NCBI RefSeq assembly: GCF_900117415.1
Contig: NZ_FPEI01000006.1
Span: 1,302,001 to 1,366,000, forward strand
Direction of reading: 5' to 3'
Source: Hyphomicrobium sp. CS1BSMeth3
GTDB taxonomy: Bacteria > Pseudomonadota > Alphaproteobacteria > Rhizobiales > Hyphomicrobiaceae
DNA: 64,000 nucleotides
Positions 9,392 to 19,274 of this stretch are shown here, piece after piece. Numbering within the stretch: the stretch's first letter is position 1; each line of letters starts with the position of its first letter. Position numbers and translations under genes: made by a program. A model generated the notes under the pieces. It was not told the origin of the DNA. It searched no databases and saw only the letters and a program-made list of their open reading frames with translations.

Positions 9392-10078
9392 CTAGTCCGC
9401 CTTGGTCGGGCCGAAGCGCTGCTCGAAGGCCGCGCGCAAGGCCCGATCGACCTCCACCATCGTCGCGCTGATGCCGAGATCGGCGAGCGAGGTCACGCCG
9501 TGCGCGCTGACGCCGCACGGCACGATGCCCGAGAAGTGCTCGAGGTCGGGCGCGACATTCAGGCTGATGCCGTGGAAGCTGACCCAGCGCCTGAGGCGAA
9601 TGCCGATTGCCGCGATCTTATCCTCGACCGCTGGCCCGCGATCGGGCCGGCGCACCCAGACGCCGACGCGATCAGCGCGCGTCTCCCCGGTGACGCCGAA
9701 GGTCGCGAGCGTATCGATCAGCCAAGCCTCGAGGTCGTGCACGAAGGCGCGCACGTCGCTGCCACGCCGGCGCACGTCCAGCATGACATAGGCCACGCGC
9801 TGGCCGGGGCCATGATAGGTGTACTGCCCGCCGCGCCCCGCCGCGTAGACGGGAAAGCGGTCCGGCGCGACGAGGTCCGCTGGCTTGGCGCTGGTGCCGG
9901 CCGTGTAGAGCGGCGGATGCTCCAGCAGCCAGACGAGCTCGCCGGCTTCACCCTCGGCAATGGCCTTGGCACGCGCCTCCATGAAGGCGATGGCATCGGG
10001 ATAGGCCACCGGCTCGGGGCTCACGCGCCAGCCGACAGTGGGCTGAAGGCCGGAGAGATTGCGCGGATGTTGCGTCAT
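9392..10078 (-). CDS. lipB: Octanoyl-[acyl carrier protein]:protein octanoyltransferase LipB
   Basis: 228 residues. LipB transfers octanoyl from ACP to the lipoyl domains of 2-oxoacid dehydrogenases and GcvH, the first step of endogenous lipoate synthesis. Seen are the [12 protein letters not shown] signature, the [18 protein letters not shown] region with the catalytic lysine, and IVPCGV with the nucleophilic cysteine. The start ATG directly precedes a short AT-richer intergenic stretch. It is convergent with the parvulin gene and has no operon partner here. Confidence 0.96.
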   Translation of the reverse strand: MTQHPRNLSGLQPTVGWRVSPEPVAYPDAIAFMEARAKAIAEGEAGELVWLLEHPPLYTAGTSAKPADLVAPDRFPVYAAGRGGQYTYHGPGQRVAYVMLDVRRRGSDVRAFVHDLEAWLIDTLATFGVTGETRADRVGVWVRRPDRGPAVEDKIAAIGIRLRRWVSFHGISLNVAPDLEHFSGIVPCGVSAHGVTSLADLGISATMVEVDRALRAAFEQRFGPTKAD

Positions 10079-10245
10079 GGGGCGCGATTTACACCAAATG
10101 ATGCGATTTCGCGAGTTGGGAGCACTATGCGCGCTACCACCTCAAGGTAGTGCGTCAACTTAGGTGATGACACCACCCTGGACCTCGCGGCCGCGCTGTG
10201 CGATTTCGGCAGCGCAGCACCCATCCTAGCCTAGGCCCGAAGCCC

Positions 10246-10689
10246 ATGTCCCAATCCGCGACCGAAACCCTCATCCGCCGCTACTACGACGCGTTCAACA
10301 GCGGCGACACCGCGTCGATGCTCGCCTGTCTCGCCGAGGACGTGGTGCACGACGTGAACCAGGGCGGACGCCGCACGGGCAAGGCCGCCTTCACCGACTT
10401 CTGCCGCCACATGAACGAGACCTACGAGGAGCGGCTCACGGACATCGCGGTCATGACGAGCGCCGACGGCAAGCGCGCCGCCGCCGAGTTCAACGTCCAC
10501 GGCACGTACCTCAAGACCGACGAGGGCCTGCCGCCCGCGACGGGGCAGAAGTACCAGCTCCCGGCCGGCACGTTCTTCACGGTCGCCAACGGGCGCATCA
10601 CGCGGGTCACGACGTACTACAATCTGACGGACTGGCTGCTGCAGGTGGCCGGCGAGGCCCTGGCGAAGGAGCTGGCGAGCAGGAGCTGA
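10246..10689 (+). CDS. Ketosteroid-isomerase-related SnoaL/NTF2-like protein
   Basis: 147 residues from the ATG at 10246; the frame runs 16 codons upstream but those do not resemble the fold. The opening ETLIRRYYDAFNSGDTASML and the EDVVHDVNQGGRRTGKAAF strand are typical of the ketosteroid-isomerase-related NTF2-like family. The catalytic role is unknown. It leads a tight three-gene operon with a GNAT acetyltransferase (10 bases on) and a nitrilase-type hydrolase (1 base on). This trio recurs in alphaproteobacteria as far as I recall, so the three probably act on one nitrogen-containing substrate; the substrate is not known. Confidence 0.8.
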   Translation: MSQSATETLIRRYYDAFNSGDTASMLACLAEDVVHDVNQGGRRTGKAAFTDFCRHMNETYEERLTDIAVMTSADGKRAAAEFNVHGTYLKTDEGLPPATGQKYQLPAGTFFTVANGRITRVTTYYNLTDWLLQVAGEALAKELASRS

Positions 10690-10699
10690 GGAGAGTGCC

Positions 10700-11290
10700 A
10701 TGGCGCTGCGCGTCGAGAGCTTGACCGGCGACGCCGTACGTGCCGCCATTCCCGAGCTGGCGCGCCTGCGTGTCGCCGTCTTTCGCGACTGGCCCTATCT
10801 CTATGACGGGACCGTCAACTACGAGACGGCCTACCTCCGTCGCTTTGCGGCGTCCAAGGACGCCGTGGTTATTGCCGCCTATGATGGTGACGCGGTTGTC
10901 GGTGTCGCGACCGGCGCACCGCTCAGCGATCATGCCGAGGCCTTCGCCAAAGCCTTCACCGAGCGCGGCTACGACATCGACAGGATTTTCTACTGCGGGG
11001 AGTCGGTCCTGCTCCCGGACTATCGCGGGCACGGACTCGGACACGCTTTCTTCGATGGCCGCGAGGCGCACGCACGCGCGCTCGGCCGTTTCGACAAGAT
11101 CACCTTCTGCGGCGTCGTCAGACCAGATGATCATCCGCGGAAACCCGCGGCCTACCGCCCTCTCGACGCATTCTGGATGAAGCGCGGCTACGCCAAAGTC
11201 GAAGGCCTGACCACAAAGTTCGCCTGGAAGGACATCGACCAGCCGGGCGAAACGGAGAAGCTCATGCAATTCTGGATGAAGGCGCTCTGA
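10700..11290 (+). CDS. GNAT-family N-acetyltransferase
   Basis: 196 residues with GGAGAG just before the ATG. The acetyl-CoA-binding motif A is visible as ESVLLPDYRGHGLGHAFF (the R/Q-x-x-G-x-G/A pattern reads RGHGLG). It lies between the NTF2-like gene and the nitrilase gene in a compact operon, with a single base between its stop and the nitrilase start, which suggests translational coupling. The acetyl acceptor is unknown. Confidence 0.85.
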   Translation: MALRVESLTGDAVRAAIPELARLRVAVFRDWPYLYDGTVNYETAYLRRFAASKDAVVIAAYDGDAVVGVATGAPLSDHAEAFAKAFTERGYDIDRIFYCGESVLLPDYRGHGLGHAFFDGREAHARALGRFDKITFCGVVRPDDHPRKPAAYRPLDAFWMKRGYAKVEGLTTKFAWKDIDQPGETEKLMQFWMKAL

Positions 11291-11291
11291 C

Positions 11292-12203
<912 letters not shown>

Positions 12204-12274
12204 GGCGCCCCGCGCTTCCATCACGAGCGGACTTTCTCTAGAACGGGCGGGCCGCTAACTCCTGCGAGGCTTCC

Positions 12275-13003
12275 ATGGCTAAAGGCACCCGTCTTGAAAA
12301 CCGCATTGCGCTCGTCACCGGCGCCTCACGCGGAATCGGGCGCGCGGTCGCGATCGGCCTCGCGCGGGAGGGGGCGCACGTCATCCTGCTCGCACGCACG
12401 GTCGGCGGGCTGGAAGAGGTGGACGACGAGATCCGCGCCTTCGGCGGCACGGCGACGCTCGTCAATCTGGACCTGAAGCAGAGTGACAAGGTCGACGCCC
12501 TCGGGCCGACGATCTACCAGCGCTGGGGTAAGCTCGACATTCTCGTCGCCAATGCCGGCGTGCTCGGGCCGCTTTCGCCGCTCGCCCACATCACGGGCGA
12601 TGCCTGGAACGAGGTCATCGAGATCAACCTCACGGCTAACTGGCGGCTCATCCGCTCGCTCGATCCGGTCCTCAGGCGATCCGAGGGGGCACGCGCCGTA
12701 TTCGTCTCCTCGGGTGCGGCCGCGGCCAAGAATGCCTACTGGGGCCCCTATTCCGTCTCCAAGGCGGGCCTCGAGGCGCTTGTGAAGACCTATGCGCATG
12801 AGGTTGCCAGCACGCCCATCAAGGTGAACCTGCTGAACCCAGGCCCGGTGCGTACAACTATGCGCCAGCGCGCCTTCCCTGGCGAGAACCCCGCGACGCT
12901 CCCCGAGCCCGAGGCTCTCGTGCCGCTCTTCCTCGATCTGGTCGATGCCGGCCAGACCGAAAGCGGCCGCGTGTATGACTTCAAGACCGGCACGAGCCGA
13001 TAG
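12275..13003 (+). CDS. SDR-family NAD(P)-dependent oxidoreductase
   Basis: 242 residues. Classical SDR features are TGASRGIG (cofactor loop, residues 15-22), NAGVLGP, the catalytic Ser in FVSSGAAA and YSVSK (YxxxK). The C-terminus (VYDFKTGTSR) lacks the usual DGG tail. The substrate is unknown. It lies 71 bases after the nitrilase gene, so it may be a separate unit. Confidence 0.88.
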   Translation: MAKGTRLENRIALVTGASRGIGRAVAIGLAREGAHVILLARTVGGLEEVDDEIRAFGGTATLVNLDLKQSDKVDALGPTIYQRWGKLDILVANAGVLGPLSPLAHITGDAWNEVIEINLTANWRLIRSLDPVLRRSEGARAVFVSSGAAAAKNAYWGPYSVSKAGLEALVKTYAHEVASTPIKVNLLNPGPVRTTMRQRAFPGENPATLPEPEALVPLFLDLVDAGQTESGRVYDFKTGTSR

Positions 13004-13135
13004 CCGTTTCCGATCAGTTGCATAGGGCCCATGCGCCGGCCGGGACCTTGCGGCCGACAGAGGCGCGAACTAGGTTGGCCGCAAAGCTCGGGCGCCTGCT
13101 TCGCCCGGAAATCAATCGAGGAGCCCGAAGCCACC

Positions 13136-14185
13136 GTGACCTTCGCTGAAGGCGTCGCCGCCGCTGTCGGCCGCACCCCCCTCATCAAGCTGCGCCGCGT
13201 CTCCGAGGAGACCGGCTGCACTATCCTCGGCAAGGCCGAGTTCATGAACCCGGGCCAGTCGGTCAAAGACCGCGCGGCCCTCTTCATCATCCAGGATGCC
13301 GTGGCCAAAGGCCGGCTGCGGCCCGGCGGCACGATCGTGGAAGGCACGGCGGGCAATACGGGCATCGGCATCACCGTGATCGGCAATGCGCTCGGCTACC
13401 GCTCGGTGATCGTCATTCCCGAGACTCAGGCCCAGGAGAAGAAGGACGCGCTGCGCCTTCTCGGCGCCGAGCTCGTCGAGGTGCCGGCCGTCCCCTACAA
13501 GAACCCGAACAACTACGTGAAGTACTCGGCCCGTCTTGCCGAAGCCCTCAACAAGTCGGAAGCGAACGGCGCCATCTGGGCCAATCAGTTCGACAACGTC
13601 GCCAACCGCGAGGGACACATCGAGACGACGGCGCCCGAGATCTGGAACGACACGGACGGCAAGGTTGATGCGTTCGTCTCCGCCGTGGGATCGGGTGGCA
13701 CGCTCGCGGGCGTCGCCATGGGCCTCAGGGCCAAGAACCCGAAAATCCAGATCGCCCTCGCCGACGTACCGGGCGCGGCGCTGCACAGCTACTACACGAC
13801 GGGCGTCCTCAAGGCCGAGGGTTCGTCCATCACCGAGGGCATCGGCCAGGGGCGCATTACGGCGAACCTCGAAGGCCTCACGGTCGATCACTCCTTTCTC
13901 ATTCCCGATGCCGAGAGCGTGGCGATCGTCTTCCAGCTTCTGGAGGAAGAGGGCCTGTGCGTCGGCTCGTCCTCGGGCGTGAACATCGCAGGCGCCGTGC
14001 GCCTCGCGCGCGAGATGGGGCCGGGCCACACCATCGTGACGCTGCTCTGCGATTACGGCACGCGCTATCAGTCCAAGCTCTTCAATCCCGAGTTCCTGCG
14101 CTCGAAGAACCTTCCCGTGCCGAACTGGCTCGCGAACCCGCGCGCGCCGGTGCCGACCGTGTTCGAGCCCGTCGAGGGAAGCTAG
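13136..14185 (+). CDS. cysK: Cysteine synthase A (O-acetylserine sulfhydrylase)
   Basis: 349 residues from GTG 13136. The frame is open back to 13031, but the upstream residues are Arg-rich and unlike the family. This PLP enzyme makes L-cysteine from O-acetylserine and sulfide. The PLP lysine lies in NPGQSVKDRAAL, the substrate loop is EGTAGNTGIG, and the phosphate-binding Gly loop is AVGSGGTLAG. It belongs to the longer (about 345 residue) cysteine synthase subgroup with the C-terminal YGTRYQSKLFNPEFLRSKNL segment. Its TAG stop codon is part of the terminal CTAG of the composite repeat that follows. Confidence 0.93.
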   Translation: MTFAEGVAAAVGRTPLIKLRRVSEETGCTILGKAEFMNPGQSVKDRAALFIIQDAVAKGRLRPGGTIVEGTAGNTGIGITVIGNALGYRSVIVIPETQAQEKKDALRLLGAELVEVPAVPYKNPNNYVKYSARLAEALNKSEANGAIWANQFDNVANREGHIETTAPEIWNDTDGKVDAFVSAVGSGGTLAGVAMGLRAKNPKIQIALADVPGAALHSYYTTGVLKAEGSSITEGIGQGRITANLEGLTVDHSFLIPDAESVAIVFQLLEEEGLCVGSSSGVNIAGAVRLAREMGPGHTIVTLLCDYGTRYQSKLFNPEFLRSKNLPVPNWLANPRAPVPTVFEPVEGS

Positions 14186-14348
14186 TGTGATGATCGAGAA
14201 ATTCGCCACGTCTCGCGGTTCAGCATCGAGCGAATTTCTCGATCTGAATCACACTAGCAAACCTACGATTCTAGTGTCCCTCTTGATTCCGAAGTTCGCT
14301 CGGGACGCCAGCATCGAGGTCAAGCGAACTTCGGAATCGGGACACTAG
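14182..14348. repeat. Composite CTAG-bounded palindromic element, copy 1 (167 bp)
   Basis: Hairpin A spans 14182-14257 (76 bp), a 13-bp spacer follows, and hairpin B spans 14271-14348 (78 bp). All four ends read CTAG. A has arms around GATCGAGAAATTCG / CGAATTTCTCGATC, with an extra TCA in the distal arm that gives it a direction. B has arms TTCCGAAGTTCGC / GCGAACTTCGGAA. The first CTAG supplies the cysK stop codon; the last ends four bases before the next start codon, and GGGA in the B arm is the only Shine-Dalgarno candidate for that gene. Copies of the same build lie at 26866 and 62618. Confidence 0.92.
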
Positions 14349-14352
14349 GCGC

Positions 14353-15072
14353 ATGACTGAAACAATTTTCCGTTCGGATGCCTACACGCGCGCGTGCGAT
14401 GCCAAAGTCCTCGCCATCAACGAGCGTGGCGGCATCGTGCTCGATCGCACCATCTGCTACGCGAGCGCCGGCGGACAGCCGGGCGATACGGGCACATTGA
14501 GCTGGGATGGCGGCACCTGCCCGATCGCCACCACTGTCTATGACGCCGACAAGACGACGATCGTGCACGTGCCGGCAGCGGGCGCCACGGCGCCACCCGT
14601 CGGCGCACCCGTGAGCCTCGCGCTCGATTGGGATACGCGACACCGCCATATGCGCGTGCACACGGCGCTGCATCTTCTCTGCGCGCTCGTGAAGTGGCCC
14701 GTGACCGGTGGTCAGATCGGCGCCGAGGAAGGCCGCCTGGATTTCGATATTGCCGATATGACCGGCATCGACAAGGAGACGCTGACGGCGGCGCTCAATG
14801 CGCTCGTCGAGGCGGATCACCCCGTGACGACGCGCTGGATCACGGATGCCGAGCTGGAGGCCGCACCCCACCTCGTTCGCACCATGAGCGTGAAGCCGCC
14901 CATGGGCTCGGGCAAAGTGCGCCTCGTCGCCATCGGCGAGGACGGCTCAGTCGACCTCCAGCCCTGCGGCGGCACGCACGTCGCACGTACGAGCGAGATC
15001 GGTCGTCTCGCCGTGGTCAAAATCGAGAGCAAGGGCAAGCAGAACCGGCGCATTCGCGTCGCGCTCGTCTAG
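14353..15072 (+). CDS. Alanyl-tRNA editing protein (AlaX-M type)
   Basis: 239 residues, the size of the AlaX-M class. These free-standing editing domains hydrolyse Ser-tRNA(Ala) mischarged by alanyl-tRNA synthetase. The zinc site is visible as HTALH (HxxxH) and CGGTH (CxxxH), and the N-terminal YASAGGQPGDTG segment matches the AlaX/AlaRS class II editing fold. The ATG follows a composite palindromic element by four bases, so its ribosome-binding site (GGGA) must lie inside the repeat. An AlaRS catalytic domain is absent. Confidence 0.92.
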   Translation: MTETIFRSDAYTRACDAKVLAINERGGIVLDRTICYASAGGQPGDTGTLSWDGGTCPIATTVYDADKTTIVHVPAAGATAPPVGAPVSLALDWDTRHRHMRVHTALHLLCALVKWPVTGGQIGAEEGRLDFDIADMTGIDKETLTAALNALVEADHPVTTRWITDAELEAAPHLVRTMSVKPPMGSGKVRLVAIGEDGSVDLQPCGGTHVARTSEIGRLAVVKIESKGKQNRRIRVALV

Positions 15073-15104
15073 ATTTGCCCGCCAGCATCCCAGAGGAAAT
15101 GCCC

Positions 15105-15959
15105 ATGCCCACGAGCCCCTCCAAATGGATCGTCGAGACCGAGTGGCTCGCCGATCGCCTCGGCTCGCCCGATCTCGTCATCCTCGACGGCACCATGCAC
15201 CTGCCGACCTCGGGCCGGAATGCACGCGCGGAGTATGAGGCGGAGCACATTCCCGAGGCGCTCTTCTTCGACATCGATGTCGTTGCGGACAAATCGAACC
15301 CGCTGCCGCACATGCTGCCCTCGACCGTACAGTTCGCCTCGCAAGTGAAGAAAATGGGCATCGGCGATGGCGCGCAGATCGTCGTGTACGACACAGAGGG
15401 GCTCTACTCGGCGGCGCGCGTGTGGTGGATGTTCTGCATCATGGGGCACGACGACGTCGCAGTGCTCAATGGCGGCCTCAAGAAGTGGAAGGCCGAGGGA
15501 CGCACCCTCACCGATGAGCCGCCGCGGCCACGCCAGCCGCGCCACTTCACGCCGCGCTTCAATTCCGCGCTCGTACGCGAGGCCGCCGAGGTGAAGGCCC
15601 TCATCGGTCATGCGACGACGCAGATTGTGGATGCGCGTGCAGCCCCCCGCTTCAAGGGCAGTGTGCCGGAGCCGCGCGCGGGCTTGCGCTCGGGTCATAT
15701 TCCAAGCTCGCGCAACGTGCCCTTCACGAATCTGCTCAACGCCGATGGCACGCTCAAGGACGAGGCCGGCTTGCGCGCGGTGTTCGCGGAAGCCGGTGTG
15801 GACATCAACCGCCCGGTCGTCGCGAGCTGCGGCTCGGGTGTAACCGCGGGCGTCATCGCCTTTGCACTGGCGCAGCTCGGCCGACCCGACACGGCCGTCT
15901 ATGACGGCTCGTGGACGGAATGGGGCGCGCGCGCAGACTTGCCCATCGAGACAGGTTGA
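15105..15959 (+). CDS. sseA: 3-mercaptopyruvate sulfurtransferase
   Basis: 284 residues from the second of two in-frame ATGs (15099 and 15105); the latter is best spaced from AGAGGA. There are two rhodanese domains. The N-terminal one is inactive, and the C-terminal one carries the active-site loop SCGSGVTAG, the CGSGVT/A form that marks mercaptopyruvate rather than thiosulfate sulfurtransferases. It transfers sulfur from 3-mercaptopyruvate to thiols or cyanide. It starts 32 bases after the AlaX gene, and the cysteine synthase gene is nearby, so the cluster has a sulfur/cysteine theme. Confidence 0.93.
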   Translation: MPTSPSKWIVETEWLADRLGSPDLVILDGTMHLPTSGRNARAEYEAEHIPEALFFDIDVVADKSNPLPHMLPSTVQFASQVKKMGIGDGAQIVVYDTEGLYSAARVWWMFCIMGHDDVAVLNGGLKKWKAEGRTLTDEPPRPRQPRHFTPRFNSALVREAAEVKALIGHATTQIVDARAAPRFKGSVPEPRAGLRSGHIPSSRNVPFTNLLNADGTLKDEAGLRAVFAEAGVDINRPVVASCGSGVTAGVIAFALAQLGRPDTAVYDGSWTEWGARADLPIETG

Positions 15960-15974
15960 GCGGGAGGCCACGCG

Positions 15975-16928
15975 ATGGTGGAGAAGCCTCTCGTCCCGTT
16001 GTCCGCAATCTCCTGGGTCGGCAGCGGCCTCAAGCGGCCCGAATGCGTGCTGACGACCGCCAAGGGCGAGATCTTCGTCGGCGATCATGAAGCCGGCATC
16101 GCGGAGATCGGCAAAGCAAAGCGCACGCTCGTCGGCGCACCGCCGGGCTTCGTGCCGAACGGCGTCGCCATGCGCCCCGACCGCCAGTTCCTGATCGCCA
16201 ACCTCGGTCCCGGCGGCGGCCTATGGCGGCTCGATCATGACTGGCGGCTGTGGCCGGAGCTCTTCGAGGTCGAGGGCGAGGCACTCCGCGTGTGCAACTT
16301 CGTCGGGCTTGACGCCGATCACAACGAGTGGATCTCGGTCTCGACGCGCCAGTACCCACGCGAGCGCGCCATGAAACCCGACTTCGGCGATGGCTTCATC
16401 GTGCGGCGTGACAAGCACGGCGCGCGCATCGTCGCCGGCGACCTCGCCTACACGAACGAGTGCCACGTCGATCCGAGCGGGCAGTGGCTCTGGGTGAACG
16501 AGACCTTCGGCAGCCGCATCACGCGCTTCCCCATCACCAGGCACGGCCTCGGCCGGCGCGAGGTCATGCACGAGTTCGGTCCCGGCGAGCTGCCGGATGG
16601 TTTCGCCTTCGACGCCGAAGGTGCGGCCTGGGTGGCGTGCGTCGTCTCGAACCGCGTCATTCGCATCGAGACGAACGGCCGGCGCACGCTCATCCTCGAC
16701 GACTCCGACCAGGACGTGGTCGATCGCGCGGAGGCGCAGTATCAGCGCGGTCTCGGCGGCCGCGAAGGCCTTGAGGGTGGCGCCACACGCTCGCTCAAAA
16801 ACATCGCCAGTGTCGCGTTCGGCGGCCCGGATTTGAAGACGGTCTATCTCGGCTGCCTCAATGGGACAGGCGTCGTCTCCTTCCCATCGCCGATTGCGGG
16901 CGCCGAACCCGTGCAGTGGCACTGGTAG
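15975..16928 (+). CDS. SMP-30/gluconolactonase/LRE-family protein
   Basis: 317 residues forming a probable six-bladed beta-propeller, with repeats such as ECVLTTAKGEIFVGDHEAGI, PNGVAMRPDRQFLIANLG and LPDGFAFDAEGAAWVACVV. Family members are calcium- or zinc-dependent lactonases acting on sugar or aromatic lactones. It follows sseA by 15 bases, so it is probably in the same transcript. The substrate is unknown; the neighbouring enolase-superfamily and MBL genes could be pathway partners. Confidence 0.85.
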   Translation: MVEKPLVPLSAISWVGSGLKRPECVLTTAKGEIFVGDHEAGIAEIGKAKRTLVGAPPGFVPNGVAMRPDRQFLIANLGPGGGLWRLDHDWRLWPELFEVEGEALRVCNFVGLDADHNEWISVSTRQYPRERAMKPDFGDGFIVRRDKHGARIVAGDLAYTNECHVDPSGQWLWVNETFGSRITRFPITRHGLGRREVMHEFGPGELPDGFAFDAEGAAWVACVVSNRVIRIETNGRRTLILDDSDQDVVDRAEAQYQRGLGGREGLEGGATRSLKNIASVAFGGPDLKTVYLGCLNGTGVVSFPSPIAGAEPVQWHW

Positions 16929-17041
16929 CCGAACGTTCCCGGTCGGCAGCCATGCGCGACGCACGCTGGCGGCGGCAGCGCCGGTGCGCTACGTCGAGCC
17001 ACCAGAGGGCTGGGGCCCATTGATCAGGAGCGCGATACCGC

Positions 17042-18115
17042 ATGACAACAGCGGCAGCCGAAATCCGCTATCTGCATGAGAGCCACCCTCAGGGCACCGA
17101 GACATACCAGATCGCCCCCGGCATTCTCTGGGCCCGTCTGCCGCTCCCCTTCCGGCTCAATCACGTCAATGTGTGGCTGCTGCGCGATGCCGACGGCTGG
17201 ACGATCATCGACACCGGCGCTGATACGGCTGACGCCCGCGCCGTGTGGGAAGCGCTGTTCACCGGACCGCTCGCCGATGCGCGTGTCAATCGCCTCGTTG
17301 CAACCCACGGTCACACGGACCACGTGGGTCTTTCCGGCTGGCTGACCGAGCGCGCGGGCGATGTGCCCTTCGTCTCGACGCTCGGCGAATGGATGTCGGC
17401 ACAGGTCCGCATCTGGGATGCGCAGTCGAAATCGGCAACCGATGGCGCCCAGCGCTTTCTGACGGCCCATGGCTGCGACGACGACACGCTCGCCTCCTAC
17501 CGCGCCGATCGCGAGCGGACGCACGCGCTGCTCGGCCCATTGCCGATCACGCTTACGCGCCTGCGCGATGGCGATACCATCCGCTTTGGCGAGCGCGACT
17601 GGGAGGTGATCGTCGCCGGCGGACACGCCATCGAGCACGCTTCCTTCTGGTGTGCCGAGGATCGCATTCTCATCGCAGGCGATCAGATCCTCTCGCGCAT
17701 CTCGCCCATGATCGGCGTGTTCCCGGCCATGCCGGAAGCCGATCCGCTCGCCGACTATCTCGCCTCGCTTCCGCGCTTCAAGGCCCTTCCGGCGGATGCG
17801 CTAGTGCTCCCCTCGCACGGCCTCCCGTTCTACGGCCTGCACGCGCGCGCCGATCAACTCGCGCGCCATCACGAGTTGCGCCTCGACGACCTCGGCCGCC
17901 TCATGGACCGGCCGCGTGTTGCCATGGAGCTGGCTCGTGGGCTCTTCGCCCGGGCTGTGGCTGAAGGCCAGGGTCGCCTCGCGCTCGCGGAGACACTGGC
18001 CCACGCCAATTATCTCGTCGGCCGGGGCCGCGCCGTCCGCACCAAGGCACCGGACGGTCGCATTCTCTATGGCCGCGCCGAAGAGCCCGACAGCGAGCTC
18101 ATGGCCGCGCATTGA
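17042..18115 (+). CDS. MBL-fold metallo-hydrolase
   Basis: 357 residues. The metallo-beta-lactamase signature THGHTDHVG (HxHxDH) binds two metals; further ligands are GGHAIEHASFW and AGDQILSRISP, and a last His lies in PSHGLPF. A C-terminal helical region of about 90 residues (LDRLMDRPR...) resembles the winged-helix tail of the LACTB2/flavin-independent hydrolase subgroup. It is likely a thioester or lactone hydrolase. The start ATG lies 12 bases after GGAG. It lies between the SMP-30 gene and the enolase-superfamily gene. Confidence 0.87.
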   Translation: MTTAAAEIRYLHESHPQGTETYQIAPGILWARLPLPFRLNHVNVWLLRDADGWTIIDTGADTADARAVWEALFTGPLADARVNRLVATHGHTDHVGLSGWLTERAGDVPFVSTLGEWMSAQVRIWDAQSKSATDGAQRFLTAHGCDDDTLASYRADRERTHALLGPLPITLTRLRDGDTIRFGERDWEVIVAGGHAIEHASFWCAEDRILIAGDQILSRISPMIGVFPAMPEADPLADYLASLPRFKALPADALVLPSHGLPFYGLHARADQLARHHELRLDDLGRLMDRPRVAMELARGLFARAVAEGQGRLALAETLAHANYLVGRGRAVRTKAPDGRILYGRAEEPDSELMAAH

Positions 18116-18183
18116 GGCTTGCGCTCTCTGCCTCGACCGCGCGAACCTGGAGCAAAGAAAACACCTGCCTGGGGGAATGCGCC

Positions 18184-19272
18184 ATGCGCGTCACGGATCT
18201 GCGCACGATCATCGTCGAGCTGCCACTCGCGCGGCCGACGCTCAACTCGAGCGGCGTCGGCCATGACCGCATTCGCTGCGTGCTCGTGTTCCTCGACACG
18301 GACGTCGGCGTCACGGGCGAGAGCTTTCTCTTCACGAACGGCGGACGACGCATCGAAGTGCTCGAGACCATGGTGCAGAGCCTCAAGCCCGCGGTGGTCG
18401 GCTCGGATGTGCGTCATGCCGAGCGCATTTGGGACAAGCTCTGGCGCGAGCTCTACTTCCTCGGCCACAAGGGCGTGACCATCTTCGGCCTCGCGGCGAT
18501 CGACACCGCGCTCTGGGATGCCAAAGGCAAGGCGCTCAATGCATCCTTCACCAGCATGCTCGGCAGCGCCCACGACCGCATTCCCGTCTATTCGAGCGCA
18601 GGCCTCTGGCTCTCGGCGACGCCGGATGAGCTCGCCAAGGAGGCTGCCGGCTATGTCGCGCAGGGTTTTGCGGGCGTGAAGATGCGCGTCGGCAAGAAGC
18701 ACATCGAGGAGGATGTCGAGCGCGTCGCCGCCGTGCGCAAGGCCATCGGCCCGAAGGTATCGCTCATGTGCGATGCGAGCCGCGGCTTCACGGCCGATCA
18801 CGCGATCCGCCTCGGCCGCAAGCTCGAAGCCTTCGACCTCACGTGGTACGAGGAGCCGGTGCCGCCCTATGACCACCGTGGATCGGGTCGTGTCGCAGCC
18901 GCGATCGACACGCCGATCGCGAGCGGTGAGACGGAGGCGACGCGCTACGGTTTCCGCGAGATGCTGGCGCATGGCTCGGCCGATATCTGGATGGCGGATC
19001 TCGGTCGCGTCGGCGGCGTGAGCGAATTCATCAAGGTCGCGCACCTCGCCGCCGCGCACGATATTGCGATCTCCAATCACCTCTTCACGGAGCCGAGCCT
19101 CTCGATCCTCGGCGCCTTCGCCAACGCGACGTGGCTGGAATACATGCCGTGGACGGCCATGCTCTATCGCGAGCGCATGGTCATCGAGGACGGCCATGCC
19201 GTGGTTCCCGACCGTCCCGGCCTCGGCTTCACGTTCGATCCTGATGCGATCGAACGCTATCGCGTGCGCTGA
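18184..19272 (+). CDS. Mandelate racemase/muconate lactonizing enzyme family protein
   Basis: 362 residues from ATG 18184 with GGGGA upstream. This is an enolase-superfamily barrel. Metal ligands are visible as Asp in MCDASRGF, Glu in WYEEPVPPYD and Glu in ASGETEATR. The first catalytic motif is KMR in GVKMRVGK, so Arg stands where many members have the second Lys of KxK. The His base lies in ISNHLF, preceded by ADLGRVGG, and a late Glu in LEYMPW. It abstracts a proton alpha to a carboxylate; dehydratase or epimerase activity on a sugar acid is plausible, but the substrate is not predictable from motifs alone. Confidence 0.87.
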   Translation: MRVTDLRTIIVELPLARPTLNSSGVGHDRIRCVLVFLDTDVGVTGESFLFTNGGRRIEVLETMVQSLKPAVVGSDVRHAERIWDKLWRELYFLGHKGVTIFGLAAIDTALWDAKGKALNASFTSMLGSAHDRIPVYSSAGLWLSATPDELAKEAAGYVAQGFAGVKMRVGKKHIEEDVERVAAVRKAIGPKVSLMCDASRGFTADHAIRLGRKLEAFDLTWYEEPVPPYDHRGSGRVAAAIDTPIASGETEATRYGFREMLAHGSADIWMADLGRVGGVSEFIKVAHLAAAHDIAISNHLFTEPSLSILGAFANATWLEYMPWTAMLYRERMVIEDGHAVVPDRPGLGFTFDPDAIERYRVR

Positions 19273-19274
19273 AA

